Assembly (NCBI GenBank): GCA_019633425.1
Contig: WSUB01000124.1
Coordinates: 1-64,000, forward strand
Length of the DNA: 64,000 nt
From: Tulasnella sp. 424
Lineage: Eukaryota > Basidiomycota > Agaricomycetes > Cantharellales > Tulasnellaceae
Reading direction: 5' to 3'
The position numbers and the translations under genes are program-made. How positions within the stretch are numbered: the first letter of the stretch is position 1; each line of letters starts with the position of its first letter. Positions 34,323-45,788 of the stretch are shown one piece after another. The notes under the pieces were generated by a model. That model saw nothing but the letters and a program-made list of their open reading frames with translations. It ran no database searches and was not told where the DNA came from.

Positions 34323-37300
34323 CTATTCAAAATCCTCCACGTAGCCGGAATGCAGATGCATCCCATCGACAAACTCCTGGCTTAGAGTCTGGCAGGGGCG
34401 GTCGAGCGCCTTTGCTTCAAGTCAGTAGAGGACCATGGCCGTAGGGAAAGTTCCGTACCTTGAGATAACACAGATCTCGGGTGGCAACGCTAAACGCGAA
34501 TTGCCCAGTAACTTGAACACGCTGGTGAAATAAAATCGCAGTTAGTCGACTAGTAGGATTGAGTTCGCCATTCTGAAAAGGCGCACCCTATGAGACAGTG
34601 AATACGCGCAAGACGCCTTGAGCAGGGATAGTTCCTTAGGGCTCATCGGGGTCAAAAGATCGTCCGGAGGTACCGCTTCGGCGAATTCAACCGAAAGGCG
34701 GCGAAGTGCATCCTGACGCGTGACAATGTCAAGCGAAGTGAACTTTTTCCCTGTCCCAATGGTGTAGTGGCTCTGGGCGATTGGGACTATGGCCGAATAG
34801 ATTCGAACCAAGTCAGCGGCGTAAGACCCGTTTCCTTTCTTGACGACCCAAGTGATGGCCCGACTGATTGCTTGCATCCAATAATCCAAAGGGCAGATAT
34901 CCCGCGTTACGGACGATGAATCGACATCTACGTCGTCAATGAGGCGCCGAAGGGCCCCTAAAGCCTCGTTCTGACTAATGTCGCGTTCCCTCTGCTTGAG
35001 CTGAGCTCGACAAGCGCTAGCCCACTTCCGGACCACCTCAGTTTGAGTGGAACGCCATTTAAGGTCTCTTTCAATTCGATCATCAAACCGCTTCAAAATC
35101 TCACGGTGAAGGCTTTCGCCAGCATCGCGAAGCTTGTCCATAACAAAAGGACCGAGACTCTTGTCCCGAGGAATCTGGTGCTTGGCTACGTTGTTGCGTT
35201 CGTTGCTGTATTCGGTCTTCCTATTGTATTCGCGACCTCTGTTCCACTTGACCCGGCCGAAGCGCCTGTACCGCTCAGCATCGGCTCTCTGGGTTTCGTC
35301 CTTGACGGACTTGCCCGTCTTGGAACCGTCAAGACCCTCGGTAAACCTGAGAATACGTGGTCAAGTCCGGTTTCGGCGAAGAAAAAAAGCTCGATTAGGC
35401 GCTTACATGTATCCAAGACGAATTGCCTCTGGGTGGCCCATCCCCTGTGAACACAAACCATAATTTGAGTGATGAGTAACACTATTCGCAGCATAACCTA
35501 CATGCATGTACACAGCAAGCTCGTGAAATATGGAGTACTCGCCGGGATAGATGTTTAAAGGTAGGAGAAGGATGTCGGAAAGGCGCCGCGTGAAGTGTGT
35601 GACGCTCTGCTGTTTCTCTGCCAGCAACCCAGCCACTGAACCATTATCAGACTTGAATGCGCTCTTGACACGTTCCGGAACCTCAAGAGCTGTATCAGTC
35701 GGCGCATTTCTAAAAGGTTTCACTAGTGAATCCTCCAGGATAACTTGCGCTTTGTCTAGTGGCAGCCACATCAGACTTCGAAGCACTATGTTCCAAGCAT
35801 GGACCAAGCAGAACCTTACCTCCGTCATAATCTGAGCGTGCCCATAATTTAGGAGCCCGTCAGACCTGGTTTTATCAAAAAGCGACCAAGATCACTCACC
35901 GCCACCACCCAACCGACTTGCCAAGGACCGGTCTTTGTTCTTCACCGAGACCACGATGACGTCCTTGAGTTGATAAAGTCGAGGATGATTTACAATCTTC
36001 ACCTATAGGCACCCAAAGCTGCTTAATTTGACCTCTGGCCGAGCTGCTAATAGGGAGACATACCTTCCGAACATCCGTCTCCTGCTTGGCAGGGTTTCTC
36101 AAAATCTGTGTGGTTTTAGAGGCCTTGTAGTTACCAACAGAACAAACAACCGCTCACAAGGCACGGTCCTTGTAGCACCATCACTTTCCTCCCGTCAATA
36201 TCCATCGGCTCCGACAAGGAAATAGAGATTTCATCTGGTTCTAGCACACCTAGCGGGTCTAGAACGCACAGGGGTCAGCGTACAACTGCGTATGAAACTC
36301 CTTAACATACCCGGAACCAGTGTCCCAGTCAGAGCATGTGGCACCGTAATTTTAAACTTATCCACATATCGCGCTAGGGTGTCGTCTAGTAGGTGCCTTA
36401 GTTTCTGCTTGAGGTATGGGAGGCACTCCGGCCTAAAGCCTGCCTGAAGGTTGACGAGGCAGGTCTCTGCGATAGTAGAGGGACATCCGCTGATATCGTC
36501 TGGCCACCAAGCTGCACTCCGCTGATCTACCTCCCTTTCTCCATCCTCCTGACCCTCTTCCACTTCATCCCAACTCTTAGCCGACAACCCCCTAGCACGC
36601 GCCATCCCTCGGGCTAGTCGGGTTCTCCGAGAACCTACAACATTCTGGGTTTGGGCGACGGCGTGAGCGAGCTTGACAAGCGGTTTGTCCTCTGGCCAAT
36701 CGACCAAAGCGCTAAAGTCTTCCTCGAAACAGTTCTTTTGGAGGTGGAGGAATACGCTTGTAGGAACGCCGTTGTGTGATAGGATTTGGATAGACTCGGC
36801 GGAGAGACGGGCAGGGGTCGAGATTTTGGCTGGTCGAACGATGTCGATGGTGAGTTTTGCTTCGTCCATAGCGTATCGAGGTTCCATTTGGATTTTGATT
36901 TGGCTTGGACGAAGGATGATATCTCCGGGCTCTTCTGGTTCGTAGGGTGGAGGGAGCATGGCCAGTGCCATACCCTTTGCTCCCAAAAAGCGAAGCTGAA
37001 CCGCTNNNNNNNNNNNNNNNNNNNNNNNNNNNNNNNNNNNNNNNNNNNNNNNNNNNNNNNNNNNNNNNNNNNNNNNNNNNNNNNNNNNNNNNNNNNNNNN
37101 NNNGGGCTCTTCTGGTTCGTAGGGTGGAGGGAGCATGGCCAGTGCCATACCCTTTGCTCCCAAAAAGCGAAGCTGAACCGCTGAGATGGGGTGATCCAGC
37201 TTCAGATTTTCTTGAATAGTCTTGAGGGAGTTCCTCGAGATCCGTCCGCAACCGTCGGTCAGTACCTTCTCAGAAGGGCACTTGTCGCCATCATGCGGGA

Positions 37301-39015
37301 GCTCTAAAGAGAGAAATAGATGAGTGGCACGGAACACCGTGATGGTGAACTTGCATACCGAGATCCGGTTGCTTCAAAACTCTTCCGGGATGAATCCGAG
37401 AACCAGGCACTGTATCCGAGAAGTACAGCTGGAATCGAGCGCGCCATTTGCTGACGGACTGATTCTGATTGTGTTCCATAGGATTAAGGTAGTTTATCAT
37501 CCATTGGAGGCCAACAGCCTCGTCTGGCCTCTCCGTCGAAGGATCATGTGCTGGCCGGCGTGCATTGGCATCGACCAACGTGACCTTTTCCGTGGAAGCG
37601 TCGAGCACGTAAAAGTCTCGGCCAAAGAATCTATGACAAGATTTGAGGTAGCGCTTGAGAGTGGGTTGTCGCAGGGCATCCCTTGCTATCCGGACGGTGA
37701 TGCAGGAGCGAGAGCGGAAAGCTCTCGCTAGACGAGATAAGCGACATACCAGTCTAGTCAGTGGAGGGAAAGGGAATCATATTCGGTCATATGCTTGCCA
37801 AAGTGAGTAGATTTTCCGGTAGTGGGAGCGTTTAAATGCATTCTAAATGTTTTCTTCCTGTCGTCCCAATCGAGCGTGGTTGAGAATTGCACCTTGCCGC
37901 CGTACCACCCATCCTCGGCCTTCAACCCGATTCCATCGTCAGTTCCTTTCTCCCAGGCTTGGTCTTCGCGGTCGAGTTCTTCCCAAGGCGCCGTCACCGC
38001 AGACTCTCGACTATTCTGAGCCCACTGTTGGGACTTCTCCGACGTGTTGCCGTCACGTTTCGAGGAATGGTCTCGAATAATGTTACGAATCTTCGAAGCG
38101 ACGGATACATGGCTCCCTCGGAGCTCAGATAAGAGAGTATCCGATATCGTCACGGGACGCTGACTAGTTAGTCGAGCGAATTCCCATTGGATACCCCACA
38201 CGATGTCCGAGTTCTTGAGGCACTCAGGGTCCGCGACAATGTTGATGCCGAAAGGGTAGGGAGAGGTGTCGGTATTTGGGGTTTGCCCTTCCTCGCTGAC
38301 CCACTCAATCGCTGAAGGGAAAGAGAAGTCTCATTCGAGTCCCGTACCACATGTGAAAGATTTCTGGTCGCACCTTTTAGGCGTTTTGACGGCCGAGAGC
38401 TACTCTCTTGAACGTCAGGCTCTGGAGAATGCCGTTTTCGAGTCAAACGACTCGGAGAAGCGTTTGTCGAGCTTTGGGGAGGATTGTCTATATCCGGAAG
38501 ATCAGGGTCTCTAGAACCGGAACCGACGGATTCTCTTTGCATCTGACCTGCTAGAACTTCGACCAACGTCTTTTGAGCTTTGTCTGACAGTTGTCCATAG
38601 GGTGGCATCCATCGTGTCGGGGTTTCGAAGGCTGAGAAGTTGCATTACGGGCAGGGGTGGACCTCGAAGAGTCAGTTGCAGCTGATGGCGAATGACGATT
38701 CTACATACCAGCTTCGATTTCCTCTTTGCAAAGGCCGTTAGCCCACTCTTCGTCGTCGTAAAATTGGGATCCAGTCACGGGGCGAGCGTCCACGTCCTTT
38801 TCACTTGCCGCTTGTCCAACGACAGTGCTGTTCAGCCCTTGCCTTTGAATTGGTCCCAGTCCTCTGGACACGTCAGGGTCCCCCACAAACGTGACTGAGT
38901 TTGCCAAGTTTGAACTTGATGAACCGCCTGTCGCTTGGGTTTCGTCTCCACTATCAGTTTGACTGCCAGAGAAAACTTGGCTGAGGCGGTTTTTCAGTGC
39001 CGAAAGTATGGCCAT
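34323..39015 (-). CDS. RNA-dependent RNA polymerase, copy B (1240 aa once a gap artefact is removed)
   Basis: Fourteen exons: 39015-38709, 38631-38374, 38311-37799, 37727-37359, 37303-36311 (holding the gap), 36258-36158, 36105-36064, 36002-35900, 35831-35820, 35755-35502, 35444-35407, 35346-34587, 34521-34459 and 34409-34323. All RdRP motifs of copy A are present, including DYDGD on a 12-nt exon. The fifth exon has 98 N flanked by the same 79 bases on both sides; removing 177 bases gives 816 nt, exactly the length in copy A. The N-terminus has an acidic YDDEEWA box and a basic KRxxSPEP...KRLK stretch that may be a nuclear signal. The third intron starts with GC instead of GT (37798). The copy looks functional. 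It is expected to make double-stranded RNA for silencing. Confidence 0.85.
36927..37182. other. Assembly gap with the same 79 bases on both sides
   Basis: Positions 36927-37005 and 37104-37182 are identical, and 98 N (37006-37103) lie between them. Copies A and C of the gene have this segment only once. The pattern is that of two contig ends that overlap but were joined with a gap, so the duplication is most likely not real. Confidence 0.85.
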
Positions 39016-39510
39016 TGGGGAGAGGAAAACGGAAAAAAAATCCAAGGGAAACACCGGTTGATCGCGGGGGGGTTTTTTTTTTTTGGTTCGGCTGTTGTCC
39101 AATGTGCTGTGCGGAAGGGTATGTATCTGTAGGTATCTGCGGGATTCAAGAAGGAAGTGGAGGGATGATGTCGGACCCTTCAGAACTGGATGGACACGGG
39201 TTTGAATATCGAAGGGGCAACCCAGGGCGAGCAAAACGGAAAAAACCGATTCGGCAGGTTCGCCCACAGATTCACACGCGAAGGACGCCGGTTCCTGATC
39301 ATAACCCACGCCTCCCCCAAAGTCTGATCTAAACACGGAGTGAATATCAAGTGCAAAATACGACGAGGCCATGAAAAACAAAGCTTCCCATTTGAAGCGT
39401 ACCGTATTCGTGAAAACACAACTGAGGGAAGGCGAGCAGAAGATAATGTTGTATCGACGGAGAAGATAAAAATAGGGAAGAAACGGATGCATGAAACAGA
39501 TCCAAGACGT
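39016..39510. promoter_or_regulatory. Upstream region of RdRP copy B
   Basis: About 500 bp upstream of copy B, with a G7-T12 run near 39066-39084. It shares several stretches with the upstream region of copy C (for example GATTCACACGCGAAGGACGCCG-like sequence near 39270 and 44680), so the promoters are related. No gene is seen. Confidence 0.5.
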
Positions 39511-39882
39511 GAGGATTTCGCGGGCGCATCGTCTGCAGGCATCAGTTCTCGTCGTCAACCTCACGAAGAACTCGTTGGGTGCTATGTACAACGATGCGGA
39601 GCTTGTCACACATGCGCTTCCCAGATTGGTTCTCAAGGTACCGGAAGCATGTCAAGTCTTGGTCAGTCCCGCTCTCCCATCGGCTAAGTACTATTCCGAA
39701 GGGGAGTTCCTGGACTTGAGTATTAGTTCCCCTGTTCGTCTTGCTATGGCTGGTGGGGAAGCAAGAGGTGATCTTGGTCCGCGCGGAACATTTATGCTTC
39801 ATTCAATGTGCTTCCAGGTTAAATATTCACATTGCGTGCTCTAGTATACATGCTTCGCCACGGTATCCTGACGTACATTCGC
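39511..39882 (+). pseudogene. Decayed fragment of the membrane-protein gene 3' end (copy in unit C)
   Basis: The fragment begins at sequence equivalent to parent position about 26700 (GGTCGTCAACCTCATGAAGA-like) and then shows the same two internal deletion joints as the relic in unit B. It is shorter at its left end than that relic. Frame breaks exclude coding. It ends at the shared RdRP 3' region. Confidence 0.8.
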
Positions 39883-42800
39883 CTATTCAAAATCACCCAC
39901 GTATCCGGAATGCAGATGCATCCCGTCGATAAACTCCTGGCTTGTAGCCTGGTAGGGGCGGTCCAGCGCCTTTGCTTCAAGTCAGTAGAGGACCATGTGC
40001 GCAGGGGAAACTCCGTACCTTAAGATAACACAGATCTCGGGTAGCAACACTAAACGCGAATTGCCCAGTAACTTGAACACGCTGGTGAAATAAAAGTGCA
40101 GTTAGTTGGCTAGCAGGATTGAGTTCGCTGTTCTGGAAAGGCGCACCCTATAAGACAGTGAATATGCGCAAGACGCCTTGAGCAGTGCAAGTTCCACAGG
40201 GCTCATCGGAGTCAGAAGATCGTCCAGAGGTACCGCTTCGGCGAATTCAACCGAAAGGCGCCGAAGTGCATTATGACGCGTAACAATGTCAAGAGAAGTG
40301 AATTTCCTTCCTGTTAACACATAGTGCTCCCTGGCGATTGGGACTATGGCCGAATAGATCCGGTCCAAATCGGCAGCGTATGACCCGTTTCCTCTCTTGA
40401 CGACCCACGTGATGACCCGACTAATTGCTTGCATCCAGTGATCCAAAGGGCGGATGTCCCGCGTTACGAACGATGAATCGACATCTATGTCCTCAATGAG
40501 GCGCCTAAGGGTCGCTATAGCCTCATTCTGAGTAATGTCAGGTTCCCTTTGCTTGAGTTGAACTCGACAAGCGCTGGCCCACTTCCGCACCACGTCAGTT
40601 TGGGCAGGACGCCATTTAGTGTCTCGTTCAATGCGATCATCAAACCGCTTCAAAATCTCGCGGTGAAGGTCTCCGCCAGCCTCGCGAAGCTTGTCCATAA
40701 CAAATGGGCCGAGCCGCTTGTCCCGAGGAATCTGATGCTTGGCTAGGTTGTTACATTCGCCGTTGAATTCGGGTTTCTTGACGTATTCGCGACCTCTGTT
40801 CCAGTTGACCCGGCCGAAGCGCCTGTACGTCTCGGCATCGGCTCTTTGGGTTTCCTCATTGACGGACTTGCCCGTTTTGCAACCGTCAAGACCCTCGGTG
40901 AACCTGAAATATGTGGTCAAATCTGGTATCGGCCAAAAAAAGCGAAAGCCGATTATCCGCTTACATATATCCAAGACGAATTGCCTCTGGGTGGCCCATA
41001 CCCTGTGAAGACGGAGCGATATTTGAGCGGCAGGACGACGGTCTTTGAAGACAAACTCACATGCATGTATACTGCAAGCTCGTGAAATATGGAGTACTCG
41101 CCGGGGTAGATGTTTAAAGGGAGCAGGAGGATGTTAGAAAGGCGCCATGCAAAGTGTGCGAAGTCCCTCTGCTTCTCCACCAGCAACCCAGCCACTGAGC
41201 CATCTTCTGCCTTGAATGAGTTCTTGACAGATTCTGGGACCTCAAGAGCGTTATCCGTTGGTGCATTCCTAAAAGGCTTCACCAATGCGTCTTCCAGAAT
41301 AACTTGTGCTTTGTCTAGTGGCAAGTGGGTCAGAGTCGAAGCACTCTAATCGAAACGTAGACCTTACCTCCATCATAATCTACGCGTGTCGATAATTCAT
41401 GGAGCCGTCAGCGTTATTGGTATCGCAAAGTGACCAAGACCGCTCACCGCCACCACCCAGTCGACTTGCCAGGGACCGGTCTTTGTTCTTCACGGAGACC
41501 ACGATGACATCTTTTAGTTGATGGAGTTGAGGGTGAGTTACGATGTTCACCTATATAAACCCAAAGCTGTCGAATTCGACGTCTGGCTGACCTGTTAACG
41601 GCGAGACATACCTTCCGAACGTCTGTCTCCTGCTTGGCGGGGTTTCTCAAGATCTGAAGAGTGTTAGATGTCCTGCGTTTCCCGATAGAACAGACATGGA
41701 CTTACTAGGCACGGGCCTTGTAGTACCATTACTTTCTTGCCGTCAATATCCATTGGCTCTGATAACGAAATGGAGATTTCATCCGGTTCGAGCACACCCA
41801 GCGGGTCTAGAATGCGCAAGGCTCAGGTCAGCGTACAATAGCGTGCAAAACTCCTTAACATACCCGGAACCAGTGTCCCAGTCAGAGCATGTGGAATCGT
41901 AATTTTGAATTTGTCTACATATCGTGCTAGAGAGTCGTCCAGTAGGTGCTTTAGTTTTCGTTTAAGGTATGGGAGCGACTCTGGCCGAAATCCTGCCTGA
42001 AGGTTGACGAGGCAGGTCTCTGCGAGCGTAGAGGGGCATCCACTGACATCATCCGGCCACCAGGCTGCGCTTCGCGGCTCAGCTTCCGGTTCGAGCAGCT
42101 CCTGTCCTTCTTCCACCTCGTCCCAACTTTTAGCTGATAGGCCCCTGGCACGCGCCATACCTCGAACAAGCCGAGTCCTTCTCTCGCCCACTACGTTCTG
42201 GATTTGGGTGATGGCGTGGGCGAGCTTGACGAGAGGTTTGTCCTCTGGCCAATCGACCAAAGCGCTAAAGTCCTCCTCGAAACAATTCTTTTGGAGATCG
42301 AGAAAAACGCTTGTCGAAACGCCGTTGTGTGATAGAATTTGGATGGACTCGGCGGAGAGACGGGCAGGAGTCGAAATTCTTGCTGGTCGGACGATGTCGA
42401 TGGTGAGTTTTGCTTCGTCCGTAGTGTATCGGGGTCCATTTGGATTTTGATTTGGCTTAGACGGAGGACGATATCTGCAGGCTCTTCTGGTTCGTAGGGT
42501 GGAGGGAGCATGGCCAGTGCCATACCCTTTGCTCCCAAAAAGCGAAGCTGAACCGCTGAAATGGGGCGTTCCAGCTTCAAGTTTTCTTGGATAGTCTTGA
42601 GGGTATCGCTCGAGATCCGCCCGCAACCGGCGGTCAACACCTTTTCAGAAGGGCACTTGTCGCCATCATGCGGGAGTTCTAAAGAGAGAAATAGATGAGT
42701 GGCGCGGAACATTGTGATGGTTAGCTTGCACACCGAGATCCATTTCCCTTAAAACTCTTCCGGGATGAATCCGAGAACCAGGGACCGTATCCGAGAAGTA

Positions 42801-44463
42801 CAGCTGGAATCGAGCGCGCCATTTGCTGACGGACTGATTCTGATTAAGTTCCATAGGATTAAGGTAATTTATCATCCATTGGATGCCAACAGCCTCGTCC
42901 GGCCTCTCCGTCAAAGGATCGTGTCCTGGCCGGCGGGCGTTGGCATCGACCAACGTGACCTTGTCCGTAGAAGCGTCGAGCACGTAAAAGTCTCGGCCAA
43001 AGAATCTATGACAAGATTTGAGATAGCGCTTGAGAGTGGGTTGTCGCAGGGCGTCCCTTGATATCCGGACGGTGATACAGGAGCGAGAATGGAAAGCTCT
43101 TCCTAGACGAGATAAGCGATATACCGGCATATTTAGCGGAGGGAGAGGAAGTCGTGTTCGATCATGTACATACCAAAATGAGAAGACTTCCCAGTAGTTG
43201 GGGCGTTTAAATGCATCTTGAACTTCTTTTTTTCATCCCAGTCGAGCGTAGTAGAAAATTGAACCTTTCCTCCGTACCACCCATCCTTCGCCTTCAACCC
43301 AATCCCTTCGTCGGTCCCCTTCTTCCAGGCTTTGTCCTCTCGATCCAACTCCTCCCATGGTGCCGTCACTGCGGATTCCCGACTATTCTGAGGCCCCTGT
43401 TGACTCGGAGCTTTGGCCGCGGTGCTACCGCCTCGGTTTGCGGAATGATCTTCAATGACCTGATGCAGCTTTGAAGCGACAGAGACGTGGGTTCCTCGTA
43501 GCTCGGATAACAGAGCCTTTGATACTGTCACCGGACGCTGATTGGCTAGTCTGGTGAACTCCCATTTGATCCCCCACGCAACGTTTGAGTTGTCGAAATA
43601 TTCAGGGTCTGCAACGATATTGATGCCATATGGGTAGGCCGGCCTGTAGGCGTTGAAGTCTTGCTGTTCCTCCGGCTCGGGACTCTGCGGGATCACTAAA
43701 CACGAGAGACGATTCTCAACAAGACCGATACCATGAGTAAAGGATTTCCAATCGCACCTTTCAAACGTTTTGCTAATCTCGGGCTACCATCTTGATTGTC
43801 GGGCTTGGACGAAGGACGTTTTGAGGAAGAACGAGAAGCACTCAGTGGCGAACTTCCATAAAGTAAACCTATGTCCGGAAGCATCAGGCTCTCTTGAACT
43901 CGAAGGGCACGAATTTTCTTTCAGCTAACCTCCCGCAGGTGGGAGCACCTTCGTTGGGGTTTCGCTTTCGCTCTCCTGTCGTCGAACTGACAGCCTCCAA
44001 CGAGTTGGGGTCTCAAAGGCTGACATGGTACCGGTGAGGTGGTATTACGAACCGAACGATAAACACCGAAAAGAGGTGGTCAGTTCGAGCTAATGGCGGA
44101 TGATGACCGGTGCGTACCAGCTTCGATATCCTCTCCCGAAAGATTGCTCGCCCACTCTTCGTCGTCGTAGAGTTGGGTAACGGTCACTGGGCAAGCTTCC
44201 GCATTCCCTGCAATGTTCAATTGTCCAGCGACCGCTCTGTTTGAATTTGGATTTTGTAATCCTCCCTCGACGTCGGCGGCGAAATCGGTTCCCCCGACTG
44301 CGGGAGGTCCCTCGATTACTTGAAACGTCTGAGAGCTCGCCACGTCAGAATATGCTGAACCGTCTGTTGCTTGGGTTTGCTCCACATCGGCGTCTTCACC
44401 GTCGGATTGGCTGGCGGAAAAGACATAGCTAAGGCTATTTTTTAATACCGAAAGTAGGACCAT
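39883..44463 (-). pseudogene. RNA-dependent RNA polymerase, copy C (two frame lesions)
   Basis: All exons of copies A and B can be found, including the 12-nt DYDGD exon (ATTATGATGGAG) and the C-terminal exon ending at 39883. Two lesions break the frame. In the second exon an in-frame stop (TAG, plus positions 43925-43927) and a one-base difference from A occur; a 37-nt intron could bypass them, but that is very short. In the large central exon a run of C on the coding strand (42431-42434) is one base short, so the exon is 815 nt instead of 816 and shifts frame before the active site. The second lesion could be a homopolymer sequencing error. Otherwise the coding sequence is well kept, so loss of function, if real, is recent. 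Confidence 0.75.
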
Positions 44464-45788
44464 GAGGGAAGAAAAGACCAAGTTGTTGCGGGGAATTCTT
44501 TGCTAAGTCAGATGGCGTCCAATGTGCGTTCCAAAAAAGAAGTGGGTATTGGAGGGTATATGTGAAGTCCAAGAATTTGAATAAGAGTAGAGATGTCGGC
44601 CCTTCCAATGCTAGATAAATATTGGGGTTCGAGGTGGCGAGGGAAAACGAAAGTACGAATTAATTCAGGAATCGCCGACGGATTCACACGCAAAGACGCC
44701 GGTTCCTGAAGACAGACCGGCCCCCGACATTCCTGGCCACGGCTGTGGACCAGGTCTCCTTCCCCTAAATCTCTGTCCGTTCGATTTTCGTCAGGCACGG
44801 GTGTCTGTGTTTGTCTTTGCTGCGCGTGGTTGTTCCTCTGCTGCCCCGCCCAGTCGCTCTCCTCTCTGAGACGACGCGCTCTGTCCTTCGCCTTTCTTCC
44901 TTCACCTCCTCCGTCCCCTTGCATTGAAAGCTGCCGCTCAAGATAAGACACAAACCTGTCGCTTTGTGGACGTCCCTCACTTCGACCTATCAGCGCGGCA
45001 GGATGATAGATCTCTTAAAGCGGCCGAACAGTTAGACTGCGGCGATTTGTATGGGCCTCAAAGCTACGAAAACGGGTCGTGGGGCCCAGGTCCATCTATT
45101 CCTGAGCGTGGTCACTCAGCTACTCTCGGCCGCACGCGTTGGGATGGCCGTAAGTTTAATCATTTATACGAATAATACTTGCTATCTACTGAGATCAAGC
45201 GACCCCGTTCATCCCTAGACCGCCGCAACCACGCTTTCCCAACTATCTTCTTCACTCCCGCAGCTGTTGAGCGTGGTCAGGACTCACTCAGACCTCTTCC
45301 GCTGTCGGGTGGCGAGCGTATTTGCGGCCCAGACGCCGCCGATGAATGACCTCGACTCTTCAAGGCATAGATATGTAGTTTTTCTGGCATTCAAGAAATT
45401 CCACTAGTAGTAAAATGTGCTTCTGGAGAGATATATGTTGTGATGTGTATGAAGGATGCCTTTGCAACGGGAATCTCTTGGGTTTCGAGTGTACAGACTG
45501 AGGCGGAAGCCCGGAAAAATTGCCGCGGCCAGGACGGCGCAGAGCGCGATGGTTTACGATCTGCAGAGAGTGAATATCGAGCGCAAAGGACGACGAGGCC
45601 AACAAAACACAAAATCTCCTCAATTTAGGCGCACCGTATTCGTGAGAAACACAATTGAGAAAGGGGAACAGAAGATAAGGTTGGATCGCGGGAGAAGATG
45701 AAAGTAGGGAAGAAACGGATCCCGCGACACTAAATAGAACCAAGAAGCGAGAATGAGGGTCGTGTCTAGCATCTACGACGACATAGAT
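44464..45788. other. Upstream flank of RdRP copy C, no gene supported
   Basis: The first 270 bp match the upstream flanks of the other RdRP copies. About 800 bp (roughly 44735-45555) are unique. Two overlapping frames on opposite strands (44508-44951 minus, 44924-45175 plus) have no recognisable relatives. The end (45575-45755) matches the end of unit B. Confidence 0.5.

Larger units (their letters stand above)
33540..39510. repeat. Segmental duplication unit B (membrane-gene tail plus RdRP B)
   Basis: The unit repeats, in the same order and orientation, the end of the membrane-protein gene and the RdRP gene with its upstream flank. Its right end (about 39336-39510) matches the right end of unit C (about 45575-45755), including CGACGAGGCCA and GGGAAGAAACGGAT. 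The borders are judged by eye and may be off by tens of bases. Confidence 0.7.
39511..45755. repeat. Segmental duplication unit C (membrane-gene tail plus RdRP C)
   Basis: This is the third tandem unit: a short membrane-gene relic, RdRP copy C and its upstream flank. The flank carries about 800 bp (roughly 44735-45555) that unit B lacks, either an insertion in C or a deletion in B. Unit ends were judged by eye. Confidence 0.65.

Noticed and set aside
36927..37182. A real internal repeat in RdRP B
   Set aside because: Perfect identity of 79 bases around an N gap and a single copy in both paralogues point to an unmerged contig overlap.
44508..45175. Two open frames upstream of RdRP C as possible genes
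   Set aside because: They overlap on opposite strands, show no domain and lie in sequence present in only one duplicate.
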